From positions 806,001 through 870,000 of the forward strand of contig QYRS01000009.1 in assembly GCA_006503535.1 (NCBI GenBank): a stretch of DNA of 64,000 nucleotides. The letters are read 5' to 3'. Under the pieces are notes generated by a model. It saw nothing but the letters and a program-made list of their open reading frames with translations, did no database searches and was not told the DNA's origin. This DNA comes from Arthrinium phaeospermum (taxonomy: Eukaryota > Ascomycota > Sordariomycetes > Amphisphaeriales > Apiosporaceae). Shown here piece by piece: positions 33,529 through 45,696 of the stretch; position 1 is the stretch's first letter, and each line of letters opens with the position of its first letter. A program made the translations under genes and the position numbers.

Positions 33529-35868
33529 TTAGACTAGCACAATCGACTGTATGTTGGCTTCGCCGCCCCAGAGACTTTGCATCCGAGCCCGGCACCTCTC
33601 AGGCTTCCTCCTCAAGCTCTTCCTCTTCAGACTCTGAATCCAACTGTGCCGTGGGGTATCCTTAACGCCTCTCCAAATATCTTTTACTCTGAACCTGCCC
33701 AGGCGGGAGTACTCGTTCTCGCCTTCTTCTTCTCCTAAAAGGATCCCCGACGCCTTGAAGTGATTGTTCATGACTAGAAGTAACGCAAGCCTGCATCCTA
33801 ACCCGAATTCCAGCCGGGGGTTCTCCTTGGAGTCCATGTAGACTGTGACGTACAGCTGACCTTCCAGGCAAATCGAAAACTCTTTCTTCCGACGGTGGGC
33901 CTCGGGCATGACCAAGGGCTTCAATAAGCCGCGTACGTGAAGCCGGGCCGCCTTGACTTGACCGAAGGCCGCATTCGGCATCGCGAGGTCCACCTCGCAG
34001 CCTGAGACCTCGAAGTCTTCATTTTGCCACATGAGCGGGAAATCCCGCGTCCACTCAACAGTGCCTGGGGTCGAAGCCCAGCTCCACGAAGGCCTGGACT
34101 TTCTCTCTCCTTCCCCAAGGAGATGTTTATTCGGCATGGCACTCCACAACAGGCCATAGGCCAAGTCTGACTTCCACAGCCCGCACACGTACTCGTCCCC
34201 CAGTAGGGAAGCAAATTCTTTTGCGATGCCGGAGATGGCAGGCAAGCGGTCCGTCGCGTACGTCAGTCTTCGAGAAGAGAATTGCTCCACCAATGTGTAC
34301 CAGTCCGCCAATGTCGTTGGCATCGGCGGTGGACTGCCGTGATGCCTTCGTAGTAGCGCCATAATAGAGTTGTAGAAATCCCCTTTATCGTCGTGCGGAT
34401 CGTAATAACCCCCCGTCTTGTCCCCAATCCAACCGTCCCACTCTTGTGTCATCGTCTCGGCACAGTTGCAAACCCAAGTCGTCTGCCGGGCGCGAAACTG
34501 GAGCCGACGCCCGGAGAAGAGTAGCTCTTGCAGCGTCCACGCCCTGGTATACCAAAGCTCGAGATCATCGGGCGTGTGTGGCAGCAGCACCACCGGCGTC
34601 GCCGTCTCTGAACCTTCCTGCTCCATCCCTACCTTGAAGACATAAGGAGATTGCCCGTCCGGTAGAGGGGCTGCTCCGTTAATAGTCGGCCTCCGCCGAC
34701 CGAGGAACCCATCGCGGACATCATTGGCCACCGACGCTACGATGGTGAAGGTGGCGTTGCGGTAGATGTCGTTCATGATGCTCAACTCTCTGGCTTTGGG
34801 CGTCTCGTCGTCTTGGGGGATGCAGAGGGCGTCGACCCAGAGGAAACGGTAGCCCAGATCCCTTACCACGGTGATGCTGTCGCGGATGGTCCGGTCGAAC
34901 TCCTGCGGGCTGATGCCGGCGATGAGAGCGGGCTTGCTTTGGTCGTTCAGCATCACCGTCTGGCACGCGGCTCCCCAGCAGTACGATAGGGTGATGTATG
35001 GCTCCCTCATCGTGAGCGGCACCTCGATCAACTTGACTTTGTCTCGATCGGAGACATCCAGCAGCATAGTCGGCATTGAAGATGGTGGATCGGCAATACC
35101 ACACCCGTGCTCAACCTCGCATTTCCTGATCCACTGTCTGATGAGTTTCATCGAGGCTGGGCTCTCAGGGGCTAGATTGATGGGTGCACTGGTGCAGTGC
35201 TGTGTGCCTTCCAGATCCCCTTGAGCGCCATCGTTAGCAGATTTCTTTGCAAAGAGGGTAATCCCCGTAATATACACACCAGGGAGCGCCAAAGCCAGGA
35301 ACGTGGACCAGCAGGCATCCAAGCGAATCTCATCCCCACGGGACGGGTTGCGCAGAGCCTCTATCGGCCTCCGCGGCGCCACCATCTCGACCTTCACCGT
35401 GACGTATCTGCTGCCGGAGCCGCCGTCATCGCTGTGCACCATGCTCACGCGTACAAAGTCCGGCCGGTTGACCGCGTACTCGATGGCGCGATTGCTGTCT
35501 TCGGCGTAGAACCAAGTGACGCCCCGACGGCGGAGCTGCCGCGTGCCCGATTCCCGTTCTTGCGCCGACTCCGCGTCCAAGTTGACGTAGGCGAGCTGGT
35601 CCCGGATCATGACCCAGAACATACATCCCGAGGCCGCGAAGTCTTCGTGGATCTCCTTCCCAGTCGTGTCGATGTGGAAGAAGGCAGGTTCATTACTTCG
35701 GTCCGCTTCAGGAGAGAGGGGATACTTGATTCTGAGGTCTCCGCATTTCTCACATGAGTGACCCTGGAAGTCTTCGGCTGCTAGCTCCCGCTTCAGGCGC
35801 CTGATCTCGAGGTCGATCTCGGTAGGCGCTGTCCCATTGCTAGCTTCAAGAGCGGCCGTTTCCAACAT
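33529..35868 (-). CDS. HET-domain (heterokaryon incompatibility) protein 1
   Basis: HET domains act in fungal non-self recognition and programmed cell death after hyphal fusion. A single exon encodes 779 aa. The domain starts near residue 290 with PYITLSYCWGA, continues with LGYRFLWVDALCIPQDD (about 338-354) and IYRNATFTIVAS, and then WTLQELLFSGR, all HET blocks in the proper order. The first 280 residues have two Cys-x2-Cys-like spots (CEKCGDLRIKYP) but no named domain. Allele partner and trigger cannot be told from sequence. It is one of three HET genes in the window. Confidence 0.92.
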   Translation of the reverse strand: MLETAALEASNGTAPTEIDLEIRRLKRELAAEDFQGHSCEKCGDLRIKYPLSPEADRSNEPAFFHIDTTGKEIHEDFAASGCMFWVMIRDQLAYVNLDAESAQERESGTRQLRRRGVTWFYAEDSNRAIEYAVNRPDFVRVSMVHSDDGGSGSRYVTVKVEMVAPRRPIEALRNPSRGDEIRLDACWSTFLALALPGVYITGITLFAKKSANDGAQGDLEGTQHCTSAPINLAPESPASMKLIRQWIRKCEVEHGCGIADPPSSMPTMLLDVSDRDKVKLIEVPLTMREPYITLSYCWGAACQTVMLNDQSKPALIAGISPQEFDRTIRDSITVVRDLGYRFLWVDALCIPQDDETPKARELSIMNDIYRNATFTIVASVANDVRDGFLGRRRPTINGAAPLPDGQSPYVFKVGMEQEGSETATPVVLLPHTPDDLELWYTRAWTLQELLFSGRRLQFRARQTTWVCNCAETMTQEWDGWIGDKTGGYYDPHDDKGDFYNSIMALLRRHHGSPPPMPTTLADWYTLVEQFSSRRLTYATDRLPAISGIAKEFASLLGDEYVCGLWKSDLAYGLLWSAMPNKHLLGEGERKSRPSWSWASTPGTVEWTRDFPLMWQNEDFEVSGCEVDLAMPNAAFGQVKAARLHVRGLLKPLVMPEAHRRKKEFSICLEGQLYVTVYMDSKENPRLEFGLGCRLALLLVMNNHFKASGILLGEEEGENEYSRLGRFRVKDIWRGVKDTPRHSWIQSLKRKSLRRKPERCRARMQSLWGGEANIQSIVLV

Positions 35869-36645
35869 TATGCCGCAGTTGGTCTAGTCTAGGTATACGC
35901 TGGATCCCTAGAAAATGCTTTGGTGATACTTCTGCTAATCATTGTTAATGTTCTAACAATGAAACGCCCAGCTGATGTTCACGTTGACACCCAGGGAGGC
36001 CGCGATGGAGTCATCAAAGTTGGAGCTTAGGCTGCATAATCGTGATCGAGAGACGGAAAGTGTATGCCAAGACATTTAGTAAACTCGGTGTGGACACACA
36101 AGTGCTCCACGGTAAGTTGGCAGGGGCATCAGCCACTTGTGGCTGTCCTGCGTGGCTTACAATTTTACCCCTGAACTGGGTTCCCCCATTTAGTGTTGGA
36201 CAGACTGCCGTATTCCTCGACTTTATCAAGTATGAAACATTGGCCATTTTTTTGCTTTATTTGGCTGACAGATCACACGAGGCATTATCGCCGCTGAAAG
36301 AGTGATGATCTTAGGTCCTCCTTTGAGCATGGTGCGCGGCTCGTCTCATTCCTTACGATAAGAGGTTACCATTCGGTCGGTAGCATCCACCCCTTGTTGG
36401 TGATACAAGTGATTATCAACTGAATGTTACGTACTCCTCTCGTCTCCTTCCTTGCGACGACCAATAGACTCAGGCGTTGGTCGCTCGACCCCTGCCGAAC
36501 ATTCCACGCGTACCGCCCAACTGGATTCCTCAAAGCCGGTGTTTTGAAAACGCCCGCCTCCCCAGTCCAAATTCTTGCTTTCTTCTTCGATCGAGAATTA
36601 TTTTTTCCAGCTCGTCTTTTATGTTTTGTTCCCACGCTGACCATC
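35869..36645. other. intergenic region, divergent promoters
   Basis: This lies between the HET gene start (-) and the kinase-like gene start (+). The frame leading into the kinase-like gene is open back to 36424, so an N-terminal extension is conceivable but unsupported. Confidence 0.4.
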
Positions 36646-37980
36646 ATGGGCCCAACAGACAAAGCTGTATGGGATCAAGAGATCCCGGTGTTTAAGAGTA
36701 CCATATCGTACGTTGATAAAGCCATCAAGAAGGGTCAGTAGCTTTTTACACGCGCATTTAGTCGGTGCATGCAACGATTCTCACCTTATTGCCTTGCTAG
36801 TTCTGCCAACCGACCTCAATATATTGAAGATCTTTCCCAGCGGCGCATCTTACTGGGCCCGAACCGCGAAGATCGAGGCTGTTGACTCGCATTGGGAGGA
36901 AGAAAGCTATTTTGTCAAAGTACAAACAGTCAATCACTCTCTGGCCGGCATGGGCATAACTGACAGCATTCGAGGTGCACCAAGGCGAGCATGGCAAAAC
37001 GATGGTCTCAGCCGAGTACGAAGCCATGATGGCCTTGTACAAGGTCGTACCAAAGATGGTCGCCCGACCGGTGGCCTGGGGATCGTTCGAAGAAATGCCC
37101 GATACCCACTTCTTCGTATGCGACTATCACGAGATGAGGGAAGAAATGCCCGACATCAAGGTCTTTCCAGCCCTGATAGCCGATTTCCACAAACGCTCGG
37201 CTGCGCCCGGTGGGAAGTTTGGGTATCCCAATCCCACGTACGGAGGGAAGAACCCCCAGTACTTCCCGCCGAGCGACACTTGGGAAGAGTGTTTCAGAAA
37301 AGGAATGGAGGGTATCTTCGCCGCCGAGCTGGCGACGCAGGGCCCCGACGAAGAGTGGGAGAGTCTCACGAATTTGACGCTCGAGAAGACGATTCCCCGA
37401 CTCTTGGGAGCTCTCGAAGCGGATGGCAGGAAGCTCGTCCCCTGTCTCGTCCATGGCGACCTTTGGGAGGGCAACTGCGCGGTGGAAGCTGGCACAGGCG
37501 ATCCGATGATCTTTGACGGGACTCCGCTGTACGCACACAATGAGTGTAAGTTTGGACAGAATTTCCCCATTTCCCCCGTCTTCCTGGGCTGTGATCCTGA
37601 AGACCTTCTCAGATGAGCTCGGGCCTTGGTTGTGTCCGCGACACAGATTCCCGCCTTACATCAATGAATATGTCAAGCATTTCCCCGCGTCTGCTCCTAC
37701 AGAGGAATTTGGCAGCCGGATTGAGCTTTACTGCCTGTTAGTTTGTACCCCGACATGTTGGTCACTTTCGAAATGGGCTGCGCTGACCAGAGACGGCTTA
37801 GTCGTTTCGATGTACACGCGTCTTCGCTGTATCCAGGCAACTTGCGCTTCAGGTCTATGTAGGTATCGAAGTCTTCATGAACCGAGTGATATATCAAATA
37901 CTAATGTGAGTCTCTATTACAGCGCCAAAGAGACAATGAGAAATCTCGCGGGAAAATACCACTTATGTGAAAAGCCTTAA
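36646..37980 (+). CDS. fructosamine/ketosamine-3-kinase family protein
   Basis: This family phosphorylates ketosamine adducts on glycated amino groups and so leads to deglycation. Six exons (36646-36733, 36801-36919, 36975-37545, 37613-37736, 37802-37858, 37923-37980) total 1017 bases, 338 aa, normal for fungal members. Visible landmarks are the nucleotide-binding region (SGASYWARTAKIEA ... YFVKVHQGEHG), the catalytic loop LVHGDLWEGN (His229, Asp231, Asn236) and a metal-binding Asp in MIFDGTPLYAHNEYELG. The C-terminal exons restore RFDVHASSLYPGNLRF and KETMRNLAGKY, which confirms the small-exon model. The intron before exon 3 uses a weak GAG acceptor. Confidence 0.88.
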
Positions 37981-38293
37981 GACGCCATCTTGTAGGTCAG
38001 GATATTATGGGAGAGAAAGGACGATTATGAGTCTGAAGTCATCATTTATTATGAATCACTGCTTGAATGTCTGAGTCCTCGACAATCAGTACAGTGTACT
38101 TAGTTTACCCACGGCTATGTTCTCTCAGGCATTGGTAGTATTTTGCTTCCCTGTATTTCAGGAGCAAGGGATCAAGTTAAAACACCATTGATGAACCCGC
38201 ATGCAGGGCAGCTCTAATCAAAACTGTACCCAAGGAGTGGCCAAAGATGATCTCGTTGCCCGCCCACCCAGCCGACCTCGCCGTGGATTCTCC
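37981..38293. other. convergent spacer
   Basis: This is the 3' flank of the kinase-like gene and of the second HET gene, which converge. Nothing else was recognised. Confidence 0.5.
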
Positions 38294-40550
38294 TCATCCA
38301 AGTCTGATATCCGCGAATCCGACACCAGAAAACACATCTTTGACAGCCTCCTCTGCTCTCCATGCCATCTGCGGCCGGGCCACTGTCCCATCTGCATGCT
38401 CATACCAGGTTTGGCTACTGGAACAGAGTAGCAGGCCTACTCTCTCATAATAAGAGCCTACCTGCTTCACAACCATGGCATACCTACAAGACTCACCAGC
38501 GTATACTGAGAATGCCATGAGCTGCATGCTGCTGTCAACGAAAGACATGCCTGCGTCCGCGTACAGAGGAAACAGCACAGGACACCCGCGCGTCCTAGGA
38601 AAACGCGCAAATAGAACCCGATCCTGATGACATGGGGGCGACGGTAGTCTGCCCCCTGCGAGGTCGGATATGTGTACATGCCTGAAAGTGGGGATCGGCA
38701 TGAGCTGGACGGAGAGACGTAGATATCGCGAGCCGAGAGAGTATGATTCGAAGGCCGAGTGTTGTCTGTAGAACATGTCCAGTGAAACATTTTCCGCCTC
38801 TAAGCTGGGGCCTTCTAAAGATACCCCGAGGTCACTCCGGCCCAAGCGCTGACCCCATATGTTGGGCTCGAAAGGGCCATCCCATCCTGTCCACGACCAG
38901 CTGGGGAAATCTCCTATACGTCTACAAGGGGTTTTGTGGAACCACAGGAGGCTGATATCAACGCGGCCGCAACTTGACGAGCCAGAGTAGTCATCCAACT
39001 GAACAGGCACTCCCCAGACGTGATAGATGTGCCGCCAATGAGCAGCAAATCTACCCAGGATTCCGAGAAATGCACTCATTCGGTCATTGGGATAGGACAG
39101 CGTTTTCTTGGAAAACTCCTCCATGTAGCCCACTAGGGTAAGATACTCGTTTCTGTGCCAAGGATGCCCAAATAAGGAGGCCGGTTTGAGGTTGAATGGT
39201 GGTTCTGGCACCGATGGCGAGAACTCATTCGTCGGCCATTTTTGCATGAGCTTGTGCGGACAGTCCAAGGCTTCGGAGCAATGCATCCCGTTGCATTGAA
39301 ACGCGACTTGCTGGTCGGTCAAGATCAGACGTCGGCACGAAAGTATGCCCTCCTGGAAGGTCCAACCTCTTGTAGACCACGTGGAATCCTTAAGGACTCG
39401 TGAGACGTGGGGGAAGGTTCGAATGAATTTGTTTTTTCCAACAGTAAGGCATTGCTGTCTTTCTCGATGACGTGAACCAACCCCCGGAAGCCCATGCTCA
39501 GGGCTATTGCCTGCAGCGGCGATAATGGTGATTTTGGCGTGGCCGTAAACCAAGTGCATAGCATTGATCAATATATGCTTCGCTTCCTCGTCCTTCTGAT
39601 CGATGCACTGTTTTAGAAAGAATATGTTATATGATCAGTGACAGCCCATTATTGAGTAACATACTTAATAGTATGGTGGCACTGAGGCTTACGTATCGAT
39701 CTACCCAAAGGTAGCGGTATCCAAGTTCTCTAACGAGCAAACAGCTGTCCTCAATCGATCGAGGGAGATTGACTGGTAATAGGGTCGGGTCCGGGATCGC
39801 GGCCTCGGTCGGTGCTGTTGCCCCCCAGACATATGACAGGGCCACATAGGGGCTTTCTTCGGGTAACCTGGTAATCCGACGCTCAAAACAGTCGATCACC
39901 TTGAGTTTCAGGGACGCCGCAGCGTTGGTGCTTGGCGCGCATAGTTTTCCGTGATCCATTTCGCAAGAATTGATCCAGGCCCTTACCAAATCGTATTTGA
40001 TTCTGTCTGGGTTGATTTCTCTAGGTTTGACAATGGCGTTGGAACGCAGAGAGCTGCAGCAACCGATGAAGTCTACCGGTTGCATGTGATCGGCCGTGAG
40101 AACTCCTATGACTGTAGTGTCCAGTAACCCAACTTTTAGAGCGTCATGCGGTTCGACTTTGGCGTACGTATCGTTTGCGGAATCCAAAAGTACTTTAAGC
40201 GGCCTATGTGATACGGATGGGTCGAGAATGGAACCTAGAAGACGACAGAATTGGCAATTAGACCCCAAAAGGTCTTCATGAGACTCTGTGATGTAGGCCG
40301 CAGGTCCGGATGGTTTCCAACAGTGTAAGAACAATCGTGACGGCATGTAGCCTGTATGCAAAGAGCGGAGAAAAGAGTCGCGGAAAGAGTCTTCTTCGAG
40401 GAAAGAGTCTTGAATAATTCGACATCTGTCACACATCCATTCGGGATACTTGTTCATCCTTGCAGTAGACATGTGTTTCCCATGAGTACTTCGACCAACA
40501 TCCCCGTTCCAGGTTTGTGTATGGGTTATCTCCTGAACCCTCGCGACCAT
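38294..40550 (-). CDS. HET-domain protein 2
   Basis: This is a heterokaryon-incompatibility family protein. Exons 40550-39693 and 39607-38294 give 723 aa from the ATG at 40550; the frame is open further upstream and a start at 40472 is also possible. A Cys-x2-Cys pair (CDRC, then CQFC) lies in the N-terminal region. The HET domain begins at about 234 (PYVALSYVWGA), continues with ELGYRYLWVDRYCIDQKDEEAKH across the intron, and includes STRGWTFQEGILSCRRL. The splice junction falls inside the conserved WVDxxCIDQ motif, so the join is secure. Function as a cell-death trigger is family knowledge. Confidence 0.87.
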
Positions 40551-42668
40551 TCGAGAGAAGATAAAGATAACAATATCCTGATGACTCTCAATGAAGTTAA
40601 ATAATCTATCAACACTAGAGGAAAAAGAGGGGTAATAAAATAAGTTCGAAGGTGCTGAACGAAAAAGAGTATTGCGGTGTGCGTCTTTGATTTCTGGCGA
40701 GGTGTAGTGGGATGATTTAAAGAAGAAGAAGAGAGAAAAATGCAACTTAAATATTGAGCTGGACATGGAGAGACACAAGTTTTAACAACACCATGATGGA
40801 CTGCCCCCTCTTTACGTTGGGCACTCGTGCAAGCCATCGCTGATTACATCGCTGACCCGCTATCACTATCCAGTAACCTATCAATTGAAGGACGTTATGC
40901 ATGGGATGCATTATTTTCATATCTACCTTACCTAGGCTACGAAGAGGGCATGAGCTGGTATCTGGGTCAAAATAAGAAATGGAAAGCAAAGTAACAGTTG
41001 AGAAAGACACAATGCGCGAAACTGCGTTCTATTGAGCATCCTGATAGCTTCGGTGGTCCGGTGTCAATCAACATTGTGTCCTATAAATCTGTGATGCAAA
41101 GGGTCTGACCTGGCCAGAGGTTAAAATATATGATTTGTTAGGAAAAGCAAAAAAAGAAATCGTGGAGAGGCTGGGAATCGAACCCAGAACCTTTTCCAAG
41201 CGGTTTTAATGCTAAGGAAACGTCATACCACTAGACCACATCCCCGATCGATGTTAAAGTGTTGTGTTACTGAGATATATGTTAGTGCATGAGAAGTGGC
41301 ATGGTGGGCAACGACCATCAATATCGAGTGGGTCAAGATCCGCTGGGCCTTGATAGGTATGCAGGTAGTGCACGCATAATAGCCCCTACTACAATGTTAT
41401 TTATTCTTTGTCGTATTGTATCGTTTTACTTTTGCATCCGGACTGTGTTCAAGTACCTACGCAAGTCAGGTATTGATGTGGTATGGTGAGAAGCATGTCA
41501 AGGTGGGGGCTAGTGCTGAAGTGCATCGGAGCGCTCAGGGGGCGCCCGAACAGCGAGACGACGGATTGCCAACGGCGCGCCAATGGGGCGCTCGACGCTC
41601 CAAAAACTGCACGCTCATGGTCGGGACTACATCGACCAGCACCGACAGGGAAACCGGATTTACGGCAAAGTATTTCGTATGGATCGACCATCGGGTTGTG
41701 CACTAAATCAAGAACAAGGACGTAACTCAGTCTCAATAGGGCGCGACCGTAGCCAAACGGGCTGGCACCAGGCAGCTCATCTGCACGTCGACCAGCCAAG
41801 TCGGGCGCAAGAACGGGACCCCTCATGGGCTTCGCGCACTTCAATCCGCGCGACGAGAAACGCTCGTACTTCCATCCCATGAGCAGATCCAGATCCGTCC
41901 AGTCGGGAGCCAGGATAATGTTGGATGAACCCGGCTCTGTAAGCGCCGGTAAACGCCAGAGCCTTGGCAGCGTTACAAGTTGGGCCGCGACCTAGACCAC
42001 CTATGCCATCGCGTCAAAATAAGCGCCGCGCCTGGCGTGCTCCAAAGGTTTCAGGTCCCTCTTTGGCGCGAATGGATCGAAGGAGAGAAGCTGCAGTTAC
42101 AGCCTCCTCCACAGAATCCCCTGCGTCAGCCACGGATCGAATTAGCTAATGGAGAGTGCAGCATCTGAGACGAGCAAAGGGATCCGACTGCCGGGTATTG
42201 CGCAATTTTCAAAGAGATCGACACTGGCATTTGGGCCGCGGCCTGATATTGATATTAGCCGCGGTTTCGTCCTCCGATATTCCAATCGTCGTTGGCCAGA
42301 CTGCATCAGTGGCGATATGGCGAATCCTCCAGTCAGACATGGTTGGCTCTGGGATGGCCACGACTTAAAATACCAACATACAGAAGCTTTTCCGATGGCT
42401 TTTTGTCTCCTCTAAATACCTGGCCGGGCCTCTTGTTCTGGCCATCGACGACCGTGACAGCGGCCAAGGACGATAAGGCTGCTGACAGTTGAGCCGCAAA
42501 GCCTTTGCTGCCTGCTCGTTTGATAAAAACGATAGAGTTCCCCTGATGGCAGTTTCGTTGATTATTTTCAATTTTCGCAATGTCTCAGTTGCTTTCATTC
42601 GTTCAGTGCGTGTAAACATGGCCTGCTTCTAATTGCCAAACCCCCACAAACGAAATCCTCGGGCCGTG
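40551..42668. other. long intergenic region containing one tRNA
   Basis: About 2.1 kb without a recognisable protein gene. Overlapping open frames of up to ~143 codons occur on both strands around 41450-41880 but show no motif or plausible splice structure. The only firm feature is the tRNA at 41163-41245. Confidence 0.5.
41163..41245 (-). tRNA. tRNA-Ala (AGC) with 11-base intron
   Basis: The mature sequence is identical to that of the intronless copy at 15800-15871. Here an 11-base intron (41209-41199, minus strand) interrupts the anticodon loop at the canonical position after base 37. Confidence 0.9.
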
Positions 42669-44124
42669 ATGTCGCGGAACACGGGCGAATTCTACAGCAC
42701 TCTGGAAGTGTGCAACCGCCAAGACCCGAAACAAGAAAGGATATTCGAACTGGAAGTTAGGGAGAAGATCGCTTGCAGTTCGTTTGCTGCCAGTATTGAG
42801 GGGCTGTGTGAGCTCGGCGATTACAGAGCGTCGGTGATATCGTCGAAGCTCGACAGCGATGCAGAGAGTCAACACTCGAGGCTGGATCGGAGGCGATGCG
42901 GCCTTTCGTCAGGACGCTTCTGGGGTATGGTTCTTGGCATCGGCTTCTTGCTGGCGGCTGCGGTTGCCGGGGGTATAGTTGGCGGGCTGTACGGTAATAG
43001 GAGCCAGCCAGAGATTCCATCAGTGGAGGTCTTGGGGTCTCCCGATGTGCCTTCGCCAGAAGTACCCGTTGACCATACACCTACGTCGAAACTCAGCGCG
43101 GTCAGTTGGATAGGGACGGGTCAGTCTGGATGCATCTGTTGCAAGGCTCTTTTCTACCAGAAAAACGGGACTTTGATGATGACTCGCACGGTTGGCAATG
43201 GTTGGGTCCAAGACGAAATTCTCCCCAGCGCTGAAGGGCCTCTCATCCTCGATGTGAAGAACGGGACACCGCTGGCGTCTGTATACACGTACCAAGACTC
43301 AGGAGGGAGCGGGGAGGATGTCACGCTCTTCTACCTCGACTCAAACAACAACATCCGCGACTTGGTAGCAGCGTCCAACGACCTCGGCCACTGGAGCAAG
43401 GGCAGGCTATGGGGCTTAAACATAACGGCCCATGCCGACTCGAACCTCGCAGCCATCGGCCACTACTGTCCGTACTGTCTGAACAGCAACCTCCTAGTGT
43501 ACCAGCGAGACGGGGGCGACTTGTATTCCCTACACGGACAGGACCTGAGTATACAGACACGCATCGACAAGGCCAATAACGGGACGCCGCTGGCGATGTT
43601 TCCCGGGATGAGTGTGTCAGCTGGTACGGCGCAGATCCGCCTGTTCTTCAACCGGGACGGGAATATTGACGAGTTCATCTTCGGTGGTGAAAGTACACTT
43701 GGCTGGAGCAGTGGTGAGTACTCTGGCGTATGCTTATTTGCACTAGAGAAACAGAGGTCCTAACCAGCAGCAAAAAGGAGAGACAAATCTGATCCCGAGC
43801 CACGAGCGGGCTTCCGTCCTCACTGCCGCACCCGCCATCACCTTGGGCTTAGTAATGGCACTTTCGGACGGGGGCAAGGTCACCGTGAGCTACCTGTCTG
43901 CCAGCGGCTGGAGCAAGGGAGGAGAGTACTCAAACCTGACCGCCACGTTCCTGGACGAAAAGGGCAACGCCACGACCGACAAGCCTCCGTCAGACGTGGC
44001 TGCAATCGCCTTGAGCCAGGACTTCCACCTGTACACGATGACCAAGGACGGCTCGCAAATTCTCGAGTACGAGTGGTCGAATGCTAAACCGGACTCTTTC
44101 GAGTTCACCAGGACGGTTCTGTAA
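42669..44124 (+). CDS. membrane-anchored fucose-lectin-like protein
   Basis: Two exons (42669-43713, 43778-44124) encode 463 aa. A ~83-residue cytosolic N-terminus is followed by a transmembrane segment at about 84-107 (FWGMVLGIGFLLAAAVAGGIVGG), then a Pro/Val/Glu-rich stalk and a large extracellular domain. That domain repeats the pattern of fungal fucose-specific lectins: alternating short strands with ALFYQKNGTLMM, GNGWVQDEI, NGTPLASVY, VTLFYLDSNNNIRDL, LWGLNITAHADSNLAAI and several N-glycosylation sites. The family builds a beta-propeller. The type II anchoring suggests a surface sensor rather than a secreted lectin, which is an inference. Sugar-binding residues were not checked. Confidence 0.8.
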
Positions 44125-44440
44125 TTGCTGGGGAGGAGAAACACCTTTTACGTGACATGAGATGATGAGTTTGATTCTGTATTTCTGCAAAGTTGAAATT
44201 ATTTGTATTTAATCAAAATGACTATCGAATTCCCCCTCAGGTTAAACATTCTTACCAAGGTACTTCCACCACATTCATAATTAGCAAATTCCCGAAATGA
44301 TCAGTAGGGGGTAACACCACACCCATGCCGGTTAGCTAGAAACATTCAACCCCAAGCCCTCTCTCCCCACAGCGCCGGCTCGAAAAGGAATTCATAAAAG
44401 ACATTAGGAAAATCATATCATCATTAGCCTTCTTCACAGC
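44125..44440. other. convergent spacer
   Basis: This is the 3' flank of the lectin-like gene and of the DUF7923 gene. Nothing further was seen. Confidence 0.5.
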
Positions 44441-45696
44441 TCACTTCCTAACCCTCTCAATAACAACCTGATCCATCAACGGCCCCTTATCCGCCCGCCG
44501 CTCATCCCGAATCAGCGGCGGCAGCCTCGGCACCATACTCGACTGCGTGCGGGAGATGGGCGGCCTCCCCCCGACATCGCTGCTCGAACGCTGCTGCTGG
44601 TCCTCCTCGGGGAGGCTGGCCGCCAGGTGCGCGGCCGGCTTGAGGGCGGCCGTGGTGCGGCCCCAGACCGTGCCGACGACGTTGGGCGACGTGGCGGCGA
44701 TGGGGTCGAGCCCCTTGAAGACGCCGTCGAACTGCGCCGTCTTGGGCTCCAGCTTCTGGATGTCGGCCGGCAGCTGGTGCCGGCCCTTGATCAGCGTGAT
44801 GCGCTCCGCGACTTGTTGGTTGGCGACCAAGTGGCCCAGGAAGGGGGCGTAGCCGTTGTCGTGGCCGCAGGCGAGCATGAGGTGCTTGCATTGGTAGCAG
44901 TCGACGAAGAAGCTGATGTTCTCTGGTCGAGGGGAAGTAGTCAGGTGTTAGTGACTGCAATAGTGGAATCAAAGCTGTAACATAAAGGCTAAGAGAACTC
45001 ACCGCGAATCTTGGAGTCTGCGCGTTCCTTGCCGCAGCCGACATCCACAAAGTCGAACAGGGCCTGGCGGTTATTGAACCCGCTGACGAACGCCCGCAGC
45101 TGGCTCAGGTCGCACGGCGTCCCGCGGCGCTGCAGCGCCTCTCGGAGCCCCGTCAGGTTGGCAAACGCACGCACGACGATGTCGGCCTCGGCCGAGAACC
45201 GGAGCGTCTCCTTGACGTAACTCTGGACCGCCGCCAGGAGCGCGTCGGCGGCTTCGACGCCACCCTTTTCGCCCTTCTTGAGCAGCTCCTCGTCGAACTG
45301 GAAAAGGGGCACCGCATCGTCAGCATCTTGTTGGTCCAAGTTGGTCTGCGCCAGACTTACCACGTATACATCGGCGTCGGCGTCGATCAACACGGCAACG
45401 AATGGTCGTCTCTCTTGCTTCGCTTCCCATTCTTTGTTCTCTTGCTGCAGGGCCCGTCGGGTCTGGCTTTCGCTCTCCAAGTCGAGTTTTGCTTGCTGTA
45501 ACTCTAGCTTAGTAGAGTCGAGTTTGTTCAAAAGCTCCTGTTCTCGAGAGACAAATTAGTGCTGGTGGAACCCCTTTCCCAGAGATGCATCAAGTCTTAC
45601 CTCCATCAACTTGATCCCCCGATCAACTTCTCCAGTGAGATTGGTCTGGGTAAGAGCATACCGGCCACGAAACGCTTCGAGTTCGGTCTCCAACAT
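44441..45696 (-). CDS. coiled-coil protein with DUF7923-like domain
   Basis: Three exons (45696-45601, 45537-45003, 44922-44441) encode 370 aa. The first ~85 residues form a charged coiled coil (KLDSTKLELQQAKLDLESES). A domain beginning PFVAVLIDADADVYVV follows and includes the acidic motif FVDVGCGKERADSKIR and then FFVDCYQCKHLMLACGHDNGY. I recognise this as the DUF7923-type domain found in fungal proteins that often also carry CCCH zinc fingers. No CCCH finger is evident here. The DAD motif and fold order resemble NYN-type nuclease folds, but that is speculation. The C-terminus is low complexity and basic. It is divergent with the HET gene at 46147. Confidence 0.78.

Noticed and set aside
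15800..41245. inverted tRNA copies as ends of a mobile island
   Set aside because: Matching is limited to the tRNA genes themselves, with no shared flanks or duplications. They are ordinary dispersed tRNA copies.
41449..41880. 143-codon minus-strand frame in the long intergenic region
   Set aside because: No motif, no splice signals and equal-length frames on the other strand. Chance is the better explanation.
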